A stretch of DNA of 64,000 nucleotides. Source: UBA7672 sp036733305 (GTDB taxonomy: Bacteria > Pseudomonadota > Alphaproteobacteria > Caulobacterales > Hyphomonadaceae). The stretch covers positions 1 through 64,000 of the forward strand of contig DAINAT010000004.1 of NCBI GenBank assembly GCA_036733305.1, written 5' to 3'. The notes under the pieces were generated by a model that did not search any database, was not told the DNA's origin, and saw nothing but the letters and a program-made list of their open reading frames with translations. How positions within the stretch are numbered: the stretch's first letter is position 1; every line of letters begins with the position of its first letter. Of the stretch, positions 52,131 through 60,410 are shown piece after piece. Made by a program: the position numbers and the translations under genes.

Positions 52131-53467
52131 GCGATGCGCTTCTGATCAGCGCGGGGAAGATTGCGGGATCGGTGATCCTGCTCGCGCTCGTGCTGTGGGG
52201 CGTATCGAAGCTGGCGAAGATCGCGAAGCTTGATCCGGAGATCGGGCGCAAGCTCGTTCATATCAGTCTGGGCTTGTATTGCCTGACATTCCCGTACGTG
52301 TTCGGCGCGGTGTGGGAAGTCGTGGTGACGTGCGGGCTGGCGGTGATGGTGTTCCTGCTGGCGCGCGGGACCATGCGGAACAGCCTGGGCGGCGGGCTGC
52401 ATGCCGTACAGCGTACGTCATATGGTGAGCTGTTGTTTGCCGTCTCGGTGGCGTTGCTGTTCTGGCTGAAGGACGGGCACTTTGTGTCACTGGCGCTGCA
52501 TCACAAGCCGCCGGTTGGGCCTGTGCTGTATGTGCTGCCGCTGCTGATCCTGACGCTGTGTGATGCGGCGAGTGCTGTAGTTGGTTCGCGCTATGGCAGG
52601 CGACAATTTCAGATCGAAGAAGGTTCCAAGAGCGTTGAGGGCGTGGTCGTCTTTGCGGTGACGGCGTGGTTGTTGTCGCTGATCGTCATTCTCTTGATGA
52701 CTGATATCGGGCGTGGCGAAGCTGTACTGCTGGCGTTTATCGTTGCGGCGTTTGGGGCACTGCTGGAGGCGGCGAGCTGGCGCGGGCTGGACAATCTGTT
52801 CATTCCGCTGGGGCTCTATTTCCTGGTTTCGAACCTGCTCTATCTCGGCGTGGTCGGCCTTGCTGTGATCGCAGGGTTGTTCTTTGCAACCCTCATGCTG
52901 CTGCTGTTTGTGACGCGGCGTCGGTCGGGCGAGGAACGGCATTTTCTGGCGATTGGCTCGACGCTGTTCTTCTGCATCGCGATATTTGCCGAGCCGACGA
53001 GCATTGTGACGCCGGCCGTGGCGGTGGGGACGTATTTCATCGCGGATGCCGTGCGGCACAAGGAACGGCCGCCATTTGATGCGCTGAATCTGCTCATCGC
53101 CGTGTTGGCGGTGGCTCTGTTCTACTTCGTGCTGAGCAATGTGGCACTGAAGGATACAATCTTCGGGTTCAACCTGTCGTTCGCAGCGTTGGCGGGCGGG
53201 ATTTCGGGGCGGTTCGCCAAGCATCTGTGGCGGTGCGTGGCCGTTGTGCTGGTTGCGTGGGCGGCGATGTCGGTGCGGACCTACTGGCATGTGGGTCAGA
53301 CGCAGGACGGGCTTATTTTCACGCTGGTTGGATTGGTCGGGATTATTCTGTTGGCGGTGGCTGGATGGTTGCTGCGGCGGCGGGACTATGACCGGCCGTG
53401 GATGGTCTTGGGAGCGCTGAGCATGGTTGTCGGGCTTGTGACTCTACCGATGTGGCCACCGCCATGA
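52127..53467 (+). CDS. Phytol/dolichol-kinase-like membrane protein with extra TM domain
   Basis: 446 residues, around 12-14 TM helices. The N-terminal half resembles the CTP-dependent polyprenol/phytol kinase family: KLDPEIGRKLVHISLGLYCL, LTLCDAASAVVGSRYGRRQF and GSKSVEGVVVFAVTAW (the KSxEG motif). The C-terminal half (from about 230) adds another set of hydrophobic helices ending RRRDYDRPWMVLGALSMVVG. It likely phosphorylates a lipid alcohol with CTP; this is family inference. ATGA overlaps link it with the genes on both sides. Confidence 0.87.
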   Translation: MSDALLISAGKIAGSVILLALVLWGVSKLAKIAKLDPEIGRKLVHISLGLYCLTFPYVFGAVWEVVVTCGLAVMVFLLARGTMRNSLGGGLHAVQRTSYGELLFAVSVALLFWLKDGHFVSLALHHKPPVGPVLYVLPLLILTLCDAASAVVGSRYGRRQFQIEEGSKSVEGVVVFAVTAWLLSLIVILLMTDIGRGEAVLLAFIVAAFGALLEAASWRGLDNLFIPLGLYFLVSNLLYLGVVGLAVIAGLFFATLMLLLFVTRRRSGEERHFLAIGSTLFFCIAIFAEPTSIVTPAVAVGTYFIADAVRHKERPPFDALNLLIAVLAVALFYFVLSNVALKDTIFGFNLSFAALAGGISGRFAKHLWRCVAVVLVAWAAMSVRTYWHVGQTQDGLIFTLVGLVGIILLAVAGWLLRRRDYDRPWMVLGALSMVVGLVTLPMWPPP

Positions 53468-54303
53468 GCGCGCCTGAGGTGATCAAGGGTGATGGGGCGG
53501 AACTGGCGATCTTTAGGGATGCGCCGTCGCTGGATGGCGCGCGGACAGCGGCGCTGGGAGCGTTTACGTGTAATGCGCCGGAGGCTGGCGCGCGGTTGAT
53601 ACGTGAGGCGATGGCGCGGCTGAAAGCCGAAGGCTTTGGCGCTGTGCTGGGGCCGATGGATGGATCGACCTGGGTGAAGCATCGGCTGGTTGTCGAGAGC
53701 GATGGCCGCTCGCCCTTTCTGATGGAGCCGCAGAATCCGGCTCATTATGTGGAGGCGTTCGAGCGGTCGGCGCTGAAGATTGTGTCGCGCTATGTGTCTG
53801 CGGTGCGGCCCGCTGATGTGCTGGAGAGCAAATCTGCAGCGCCGGCGGGCGTGAAGCTGCGAAATTTCGATCCGGGCAAGGCTGAGGAAGAGCTGACGCG
53901 TATTCATGCGCTGTCGCTGGAGGCGTTTGCGTCCAATACTTTCTATCAGCCGATTTCGCTGGACGAGTTTCTAGGAAGCTATCGGCCGGTGTTGAAGGCG
54001 GTCGATCCGGAACTGGTGCTGCTTGCGGAAGATGAGGCGGGTGAGCTGAAGGCGTTTCTGTTCGCCATTCCGAACCTTGTGGAAGGGCCGAAACCGGCGT
54101 CGGTGATCCTGAAGACGTATGCGTCTCGTGTGAAGGGTGGCGGGTCGATGTTGGCGAATGCTTTCCATGAGCGGGCGAAGAAACGTGGCTACAGCGATGT
54201 GATCCATGCGTTGATGCACGAGAGCAATCTGTCAGCGACGCACAGTGGAAATACGGGCGGGCATGTGTTCCGGCGTTACGCACTGTGGGGTGGACAGCTT
54301 TGA
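53464..54303 (+). CDS. GNAT-type acyltransferase, about 279 aa
   Basis: The first 100 residues (MSAPEVIKGDGAELAIFRDA; RTAALGAFTCNAPEAGARLI; FGAVLGPMDGSTWVKHRLV) look like a degenerate N-terminal GNAT half. The C-terminal half has the fold's helices and strands (ALSLEAFASNTFYQPISLDE; LVLLAEDEAGELKAFLFAIP; VILKTYASRVKGGGSMLANA; KRGYSDVIHALMHESNLSAT). The usual R-x-x-G-x-G/A loop is partly kept as VKGGGSM. It may N- or O-acylate the product of the operon. It overlaps both neighbours (ATGA in, TTGA out). Confidence 0.8.
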   Translation: MSAPEVIKGDGAELAIFRDAPSLDGARTAALGAFTCNAPEAGARLIREAMARLKAEGFGAVLGPMDGSTWVKHRLVVESDGRSPFLMEPQNPAHYVEAFERSALKIVSRYVSAVRPADVLESKSAAPAGVKLRNFDPGKAEEELTRIHALSLEAFASNTFYQPISLDEFLGSYRPVLKAVDPELVLLAEDEAGELKAFLFAIPNLVEGPKPASVILKTYASRVKGGGSMLANAFHERAKKRGYSDVIHALMHESNLSATHSGNTGGHVFRRYALWGGQL

Positions 54304-55715
54304 ATCTGGTCGAGCTGTTTCTGAAGCAGGTTGAAGCGCGGCCGGATGCTGCGGCAATCATCATGCCGAAGGGACGCGTTGTGACGTATGCCGAACTGGC
54401 CGAGCGGTCTGCGGCGCGGTCGCGGGCTTATCAACGCGCGGGTATTGGGCCGGGCGATGTGGTGCTGATTGCGCGGGGTGTGTCGGTCGAGCTGTATGAA
54501 ACGCTGCTGGCGATTTTCCGGTTGGGTGCGGTGGCTATGTTTCCGGAACCCGCGGCTGGGTTGAAGGGGCTGCGGGTTGCGGTTGAGGCTGTGAAGCCGA
54601 AGGCGGTGGTGACGACCGGGATTGGGCTGATCCTGCGGCTGTTGTTTCCGGAATTGCGGCGGCTGAAGCTGCTGCCTGATCCGGGCGATGACGATCTGGG
54701 CGATGGCGTGCTGGCGCATCTGCCGGGTGATGCGCCAGCGTTGATCACGTTCACGTCTGGATCGACGGGGCGACCCAAGGGGATTGTGCGGTCGTCGGAT
54801 TTTCTGGTGTTGCAACATACGTTGCTGGAAAAGTTGCGGCAGACGAAGCCGAGTGATGTGGATCTGATCTCGCTGCCGGTGTTCATCTTGTCGAACCTTG
54901 CGGCGGGGGCTGCGAGTGTAATTCCGGAAGGCAGGCTGACGCGGCCGGCGAAGCTGGATGGCGAGGCCTTGCGGCGGCAGATCGCAACGCACCGGGTGAA
55001 CCGGATTGTCGCGCCTCCGGCTGTGGTGGCTCGGATCGTCGAGGGCGCTGCGCCCATGCCAGGCATTGTGGCAATCTTCACGGGCGGAGGCCCGGTGTTT
55101 CCAAACCTGCTCCGTGCTGCTGCGCGCGCCGCGCCGAATGCTGCGATCCATGCTGTCTATGGTTCGACTGAGGCGGAGCCGATTGCGCATCTGGACATGA
55201 AGGACATTGCTGACGCGGATTGGGACGCGATGGCGCAGGGATCGGGATTGCTGGCGGGAACGCCGATACCGGAGATCGATGTCGAGCTGCGCGACAACGA
55301 AGTGTTTGTTGCGGGCGAGCATGTGAACCGCGGCTATCTTGATCCGGCGGACGACAGGTCGACCAAGTCGATCAGCGCGGGCAAGTTGTGGCATCGCACT
55401 GGCGACGCTGCGCGGATCGATGCCAAGGGGCGGCTGTGGTTGCTGGGGCGTCATGAGGCTGCTGCGGGCGGTCTGTTTCCCTTTGCTGTCGAGACGGCGG
55501 CGTTGAGTTGGCCGGGCGTGCGGCAGGCGGCGCTTCTTGCAGGCGATGGCCGTGCGAAGCTGGCGCTATCGGGAGACGGGTTGGACAAGGCGGCGTTGCA
55601 GAAGCGTGCGGATGGATTGGGCGCGATTGAGATTGTCTTGCTTGCCGAGGTGCCGATGGACAAACGGCACAACTCGAAAGCGGACTATGCGCAGCTCAAG
55701 AAACTGTTGGCATGA
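54300..55715 (+). CDS. AMP-forming acyl-CoA/acyl-AMP ligase (ANL superfamily)
   Basis: 471 residues from the TTG at 54300 (overlapping the previous stop as TTGA, GGGGTGG upstream). ATP loop LITFTSGSTGRPKGIVRSSD, core AVYGSTEAEPIAHLDMKDIA and hinge WHRTGDAARIDAKGRLWLLG. The C-terminal lysine appears in MDKRHNSKADYAQLKKLL. The overall pattern resembles the OleC/fatty acid AMP ligase subgroup. It probably activates a carboxylic acid for the operon, perhaps making the CoA thioester the HMGR-like enzyme reduces. An in-frame GTG at 54285 is an alternative start. Confidence 0.9.
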   Translation: MNLVELFLKQVEARPDAAAIIMPKGRVVTYAELAERSAARSRAYQRAGIGPGDVVLIARGVSVELYETLLAIFRLGAVAMFPEPAAGLKGLRVAVEAVKPKAVVTTGIGLILRLLFPELRRLKLLPDPGDDDLGDGVLAHLPGDAPALITFTSGSTGRPKGIVRSSDFLVLQHTLLEKLRQTKPSDVDLISLPVFILSNLAAGAASVIPEGRLTRPAKLDGEALRRQIATHRVNRIVAPPAVVARIVEGAAPMPGIVAIFTGGGPVFPNLLRAAARAAPNAAIHAVYGSTEAEPIAHLDMKDIADADWDAMAQGSGLLAGTPIPEIDVELRDNEVFVAGEHVNRGYLDPADDRSTKSISAGKLWHRTGDAARIDAKGRLWLLGRHEAAAGGLFPFAVETAALSWPGVRQAALLAGDGRAKLALSGDGLDKAALQKRADGLGAIEIVLLAEVPMDKRHNSKADYAQLKKLLA

Positions 55716-56134
55716 AATTCTTGCGCCGGATCAATGAGGCCTGGCGCAAGGAGATGAGCCGTGCGGATCATGTCCGCATCTGGTTGGCCTGGGGCTTCGT
55801 GTTTGGCGCCGTGAGCCATATCGGTTGGGTCGCGATGCATGGCGACGTTTGGTACTATGGTCCCGCCCCAAGTTGGGCGCCGTGGTTCTGGTACGGCATC
55901 TGCCTTGTCGATCTGGTGGTTTTCTGGATGCTTCTGACGCGGCCACGTATAGGGCTCGCGATGAGTGTCTTGACCATGGTGGCGACACTCATCGTGAACT
56001 GGACCCAGTTCCCGACATTCCAGTTCGTATTCAACTATGTGTTGATCGGCCTGACGGTGTTCGGCGTGATCGTGTTTGCCGTCGTGCCGTGGTTGTGGCG
56101 CGCGTCGCGCTGGAAGCTCAACCCGACGTCTTGA
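55712..56134 (+). CDS. Four-TM membrane protein, last gene of the operon
   Basis: 140 residues. A short cationic start (MKFLRRINEAWRKEMSRADH), four TM helices (WLAWGFVFGAVSHIGWVAM; WFWYGICLVDLVVFWMLL; AMSVLTMVATLIVNWTQF; YVLIGLTVFGVIVFAVVPWL) and a basic end. Family not recognised. Its ATGA overlap with the ligase gene ties it to the operon. The 3' end overlaps the carbonic anhydrase gene by 17 bp in convergent orientation. Confidence 0.78.
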   Translation: MKFLRRINEAWRKEMSRADHVRIWLAWGFVFGAVSHIGWVAMHGDVWYYGPAPSWAPWFWYGICLVDLVVFWMLLTRPRIGLAMSVLTMVATLIVNWTQFPTFQFVFNYVLIGLTVFGVIVFAVVPWLWRASRWKLNPTS

Positions 56135-56909
56135 GGACGTAGCGGCGGTTCAGCGGCTGCACCGGACGTGCGTTCCACGGGAACAGGCTCGAGAAAGCTG
56201 CGACCTGACCTGCAGAGACCGTTTGCGGTTGAGCCATTACTGTCCAGTGCACAGTCTCGGAGCAAGGTGGCGTCGTGAGTGAGCCTTCATAGCGGTAAGC
56301 GGAGCTCTTGGCCGGAACGAATTTGGACGGGTCGATTTCGAAGGCGATCGCGGCCTTGCCTTCACGCGCTGGCGCGGTCGCCCAGATTGCATCGAGGTTC
56401 GTGTTGGCTTCGCCTTCAGCGAACATCACGCCGACAACAGCGAGATCGCCATCCTTGGCCGCGTGCACGAAGTGAACTTCCAGCGGATACTGCTTGCCGT
56501 CGATCGTATGTTCGGACGGATGGTGGAAATGGAACTGCTTGAGGGCGAAATCCTTGCCGTCGAGCGCGATGCTGCCGCCGGTGCTGACGTCGACCTGGAT
56601 GGTGTGGCCGTTGTTGACGATCAGGCCGCCACGCGCCGCAGTCCAGCGCGGATGGGGCGCGTCGACATTGGCTGTCATCGCGCCTTTTAGGTCGATCGGG
56701 GATTGCTGGAAGCCGGCTGAGCATGCCTTGTTGTCGGGTGCCAGTTCAGCCCAGTGCTCGGGGCCGCCCTCGCCGCCATAGGACCAGTGGGCGGGATGTG
56801 CGGGCGTTTTGGTGTCGTTGGATGTTTCCGGCGGATCGACGAATGCGGCCGTCAGGGCCGCCATCGCCAACGCGCTGAGCAGCAAAGATGCGCGAATGGA
56901 AACGGTCAT
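56118..56909 (-). CDS. Alpha-class carbonic anhydrase
   Basis: 263 residues with a signal peptide (SLLLSALAMAALTAAFVDPP), so periplasmic. HWSYGGEGGPEHWAELAPDN and ACSAGFQQSPIDLKGA match the alpha-CA start. The zinc ligands are in LKQFHFHHPSEHTIDGKQY (two His) and LEVHFVHAAKDGDLAV (third His). The closing YRYEGSLTTPPCSETVHWTV has the substrate-pocket Thr and the disulfide Cys. It interconverts CO2 and bicarbonate in the periplasm. It stands between the operon and the helicase gene and has no apparent link to either. Confidence 0.95.
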   Translation of the reverse strand: MTVSIRASLLLSALAMAALTAAFVDPPETSNDTKTPAHPAHWSYGGEGGPEHWAELAPDNKACSAGFQQSPIDLKGAMTANVDAPHPRWTAARGGLIVNNGHTIQVDVSTGGSIALDGKDFALKQFHFHHPSEHTIDGKQYPLEVHFVHAAKDGDLAVVGVMFAEGEANTNLDAIWATAPAREGKAAIAFEIDPSKFVPAKSSAYRYEGSLTTPPCSETVHWTVMAQPQTVSAGQVAAFSSLFPWNARPVQPLNRRYVLKTSG

Positions 56910-57001
56910 GAGCAGGGAGTTTCCGCCCTTATGGCCAACAAAAGGTTAAGCTGGGTTAGCCAAGGCGGGACAGACCGCTTTGGAGCACCTATCTTGTTGT
57001 T

Positions 57002-59473
57002 ATGGCTGATGATCAGACAGCAATGACATTGCTGCCGCCGCGCTTTGCGGCGTGGTTTGCCTCGCGTGGATGGAGCCTGCGACCCCATCAGGCGGGGCTG
57101 ATCGAGACGGCGCAGCGGGGGCAAGGCGGACTGGTGATCGCCCCAACGGGTGGCGGCAAGACGCTGGCGGGGTTCCTGCCCAGCCTGATCGAGCTGGCTG
57201 ATGCGCCGCCGCGGGTGCATCCGGCTCTGCACACGATCTACATTTCGCCACTGAAGGCGCTCGCGACGGACGTGGCGCGCAATCTCATGTCGCCGGTTGA
57301 GGAGATGCAGCTCGGCCTGACGGTCGAGACGCGGACGGGCGATACGAGCACGTCGCGCCGGCAGAGGCAGCGGGCGAAGCCGCCGGATATCCTGCTGACC
57401 ACGCCGGAGCAGCTGGCTCTGCTGGTGGCGTCGGAACATGCAGGACGGTTCTTTGCCGACTTGCGCGCCGTGATCGTGGACGAGGTGCATGCGATCGCGC
57501 AGTCAAAGCGAGGTGATCTATTGGCGCTGGGCCTCGCCACTCTGCGTAAATGGGCGCCGGCGGCGCGGCATATCGGATTGTCTGCGACGGTTCGCGATCC
57601 GGATGCGCTGGCGCGGTGGTTGGGGCCGGATACGCCAATCATTCGGCATCAGGGCGGCGCGAGCGCGAATATCTCGGTGCTCGAGAGCGAGGCGCGCATT
57701 CCGTGGTCGGGGCATACGGGACGTCACAATATCCGCGAGGTCTATGCGGCGATCAAGGCCGCGAAGATGTCGCTGGTGTTCGTGAACACGCGTAGCCAGG
57801 CGGAGATGACATTTCAGGAACTGTGGCGTGTGAACGAAGACGCGCTGCCGATCGCCCTGCACCACGGCTCTCTTGATGTTGAGCAGCGACGCAAGGTCGA
57901 AGCGCACATGGCGGCGGGGAAGCTCAAGGCCGTGGTGTGTACCTCGACGCTGGATCTCGGGATCGACTGGGGCGATGTTGATCTGGTTGTGCAGATGGGT
58001 GCACCGAAGGGGTCGTCACGTCTGATCCAGCGGATTGGGCGGTCGAACCACAGGATGGACGAGCCGAGCCGCGCGCTGCTGGCGCCGTCGAACAGGTTCG
58101 AGGTGTTGGAATGCCGCGCAGCCGTGGAGGCCGTGGCGGCTGGCGAACTGGATGGTCCTGGTCCGAGGCGCGGCGCGCTGGATGTGCTGGCGCAGCATGT
58201 GATGGGGCGCGCCTGTGGCGATGGCTTCGATGGCGTCAAACTATACGACGAGATCAAGGTGGCGGCGCCTTACAAGGATCTCGACTGGGAGACATGGGAG
58301 CGTGTTGTCGATCTGGTGGCGACGGGCGGCTATGCGCTGAAGACATATGATCGCTTCCGGCGGATCGTTAAGTTTCCCGATGGCGTCTGGCGGGCGCGCA
58401 ATGACGATGTACGGCGGCAGCATCGGATGAATATCGGCACGATCATCGAGGACCCGATGATCTCAGTGCGTCTGGTGAGCTTCTATCGCGGTGGAGCGGA
58501 AGCGAAGCGGTTGATGCGGCCGGGCCGCAAGCTTGGCGAGATGGAAGAGTATTTCTTCGAGATGCTGACGCCGGGCGACACATTCCTGTTTGCTGGCGAG
58601 GTGTTGAAGTTCGAGGGCATGGCGGACACGGACGCGCTGGTGACGCGTACCTACGATCCCGACCCCGCCATCCCGACCTACAATGGCGGGAAGTTTCCAT
58701 TGACGACATTCCTCGCCAATCGTGTGCGGCGTATTCTGCACGATCGCGAGAATTGGCAACGCCTTCCCGATCAGGTGCGCGAATGGATCGAGGTGCAGGA
58801 ACGCAAGTCGATCATTCCGGAGGCTGACCAGCTGCTGGTGGAGACGTTCCCGCGTGGGGACCGGCACTACCTCGTCTGCTATCCGTTCGAGGGGCGGCTG
58901 GCGCACCAGACGCTGGGCATGTTGCTGACGCGCAGGATGGAACGCGCGGGGCTGAAACCGCTTGGGTTCGTGGCGTCGGAATACGCGCTGTCGGTTTGGG
59001 CGCTGGAAGACATGCGTGGCGAGGATCTGGATCAGCTATTCGCCGAGGATATGCTGGGCGATGATCTGGATGCTTGGCTGGAAGAAAGCGCCTTGATGAA
59101 GCGGACCTTCCGCAATAATACACTGATCGCCGGGCTGATCGAGCGGCGTATGCCGAAGCACGAGAAGACCGGGCGTCAGATCACATTCTCGACTGATCTG
59201 ATTTACGACGTGCTGCGATCACACGAGCCGGATCATCTGCTGTTGCAGGCGGCGCGACAGGATGCCGGCGACGGCTTGCTGGATATCCGCCGGCTCGCCG
59301 ACGCCTTGAAGCGCATCAAGGGCAAGATCGTGCATTCGAAGTTGGATCAGATCTCGCCATTTGCCGTGCCGGTCATGCTGGAGATCGGCAAGGAGCCGGT
59401 GTTCTCGGGCGATGCAGCCGAGGCCATCCTGCGCGAGGCAGAGGATGATCTGGTGCGGGACGCGATGAGCTAA
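57002..59473 (+). CDS. Ligase-associated DEXH-box helicase (Lhr-like)
   Basis: 823 residues. Motif I LVIAPTGGGKTLAGFLPSLI, motif II VIVDEVHAIAQSKRGDLLAL, motif III IGLSATVRDP, then the second RecA domain with MSLVFVNTRSQAEMTFQELW, AVVCTSTLDLGIDWGDVDLV and LIQRIGRSNHRM. The large C-terminal winged-helix/beta-barrel region typical of Lhr-core enzymes follows (from about 420). It matches the helicase of the ligase-associated DNA damage response. pdeM follows on the same strand after 205 bp. The ligase and exonuclease are on the far side of the inserted operon. Confidence 0.95.
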   Translation: MADDQTAMTLLPPRFAAWFASRGWSLRPHQAGLIETAQRGQGGLVIAPTGGGKTLAGFLPSLIELADAPPRVHPALHTIYISPLKALATDVARNLMSPVEEMQLGLTVETRTGDTSTSRRQRQRAKPPDILLTTPEQLALLVASEHAGRFFADLRAVIVDEVHAIAQSKRGDLLALGLATLRKWAPAARHIGLSATVRDPDALARWLGPDTPIIRHQGGASANISVLESEARIPWSGHTGRHNIREVYAAIKAAKMSLVFVNTRSQAEMTFQELWRVNEDALPIALHHGSLDVEQRRKVEAHMAAGKLKAVVCTSTLDLGIDWGDVDLVVQMGAPKGSSRLIQRIGRSNHRMDEPSRALLAPSNRFEVLECRAAVEAVAAGELDGPGPRRGALDVLAQHVMGRACGDGFDGVKLYDEIKVAAPYKDLDWETWERVVDLVATGGYALKTYDRFRRIVKFPDGVWRARNDDVRRQHRMNIGTIIEDPMISVRLVSFYRGGAEAKRLMRPGRKLGEMEEYFFEMLTPGDTFLFAGEVLKFEGMADTDALVTRTYDPDPAIPTYNGGKFPLTTFLANRVRRILHDRENWQRLPDQVREWIEVQERKSIIPEADQLLVETFPRGDRHYLVCYPFEGRLAHQTLGMLLTRRMERAGLKPLGFVASEYALSVWALEDMRGEDLDQLFAEDMLGDDLDAWLEESALMKRTFRNNTLIAGLIERRMPKHEKTGRQITFSTDLIYDVLRSHEPDHLLLQAARQDAGDGLLDIRRLADALKRIKGKIVHSKLDQISPFAVPVMLEIGKEPVFSGDAAEAILREAEDDLVRDAMS

Positions 59474-59678
59474 CTTGCTCCGCCGTCAACATCGTTGGCG
59501 CTGTTATGACATTCGGTCGAATTGGTCAGAGTATTCGCTCGACGTAACGCATGATCGTTTCCCCCGCAAACCGGCTATTTTCTGAAACCAGCCGCGATTT
59601 CCGGCGGCGAAAGGCCTCACGCGTTCAACTGAGCGTGCGCCGTTGACGGCGGGGACGGCGTTGTTCAACGTCTGCGTA

Positions 59679-60410
59679 ATGTCCCGGGCCCTTCCCCAGC
59701 AAAAAGCCACGCGCGATCTCGGCTTTGAGGTCGCGGGCGAGCGCCTGCGCCTGATGCCTTGCGGTGGGCTGTGGTGGGAGGATGCGGGCGTGCTGGTCGT
59801 TTCTGACCTGCACCTTGAGAAGGGATCATCCTACGCGTCACGCGGCCAGATGCTGCCGCCATATGATACGCGCGCGACGCTGTTGCGCATCGCGCGCCTG
59901 GTCGAGGGCTTGAGCCCAACGACGGTCATATCGCTTGGCGACAGTTTTCATGATCGTGGCGCAAGGCCGCGAATGGCGACAGATGATGTGGCGCTTGTAC
60001 GTTCGATGACGTCGGCTTGTGACTGGGTCTGGATCGAGGGCAACCACGATCCCAAACCGCCCGAAGATCTGGGTGGTCGGATGGCAAGCGAATTGAAGCT
60101 CGGCGCATTGGTATTCCGGCATGAGCCGACGCATGGCGTGGCGCCCGGCGAGGTTGCGGGCCACCTGCACCCGTGCGCGCGTGTGGCGGGGCGAGCCGGG
60201 CGATCTGTGCGAGCGCGCTGTTTCGCGACAGATGGCGAGCGTCTGGTGATGCCGGCCTATGGCGCGCTTACGGGTGGCCTCAATCTGCTCGATGTTGCAT
60301 TCGACGCGCTGTTCCCGGACTGCGTGTTCGCAGCCGTGATGGGCCGGGACGGTGTTTATCTCGCGTCGGGTGAGCGCCTTGTGGCGGATACGTTGCGCGC
60401 AGCGGGCTGA
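59679..60410 (+). CDS. pdeM: Ligase-associated endonuclease/phosphoesterase PdeM
   Basis: 243 residues, calcineurin-like metallophosphoesterase. Metal-binding blocks are in order: VLVVSDLHLEKGSSYASRG, VISLGDSFHDRG, VWIEGNHDPKPPED and VAGHLHPCARV. This is the fourth component of the ligase-associated DNA damage response. A GTG/ATG-open frame extends 12 codons upstream to 59643; I chose the ATG at 59679 (MSRALPQQKATRDLG). The gene ends directly against the TIGR02186-type gene on the other strand. Confidence 0.93.
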   Translation: MSRALPQQKATRDLGFEVAGERLRLMPCGGLWWEDAGVLVVSDLHLEKGSSYASRGQMLPPYDTRATLLRIARLVEGLSPTTVISLGDSFHDRGARPRMATDDVALVRSMTSACDWVWIEGNHDPKPPEDLGGRMASELKLGALVFRHEPTHGVAPGEVAGHLHPCARVAGRAGRSVRARCFATDGERLVMPAYGALTGGLNLLDVAFDALFPDCVFAAVMGRDGVYLASGERLVADTLRAAG

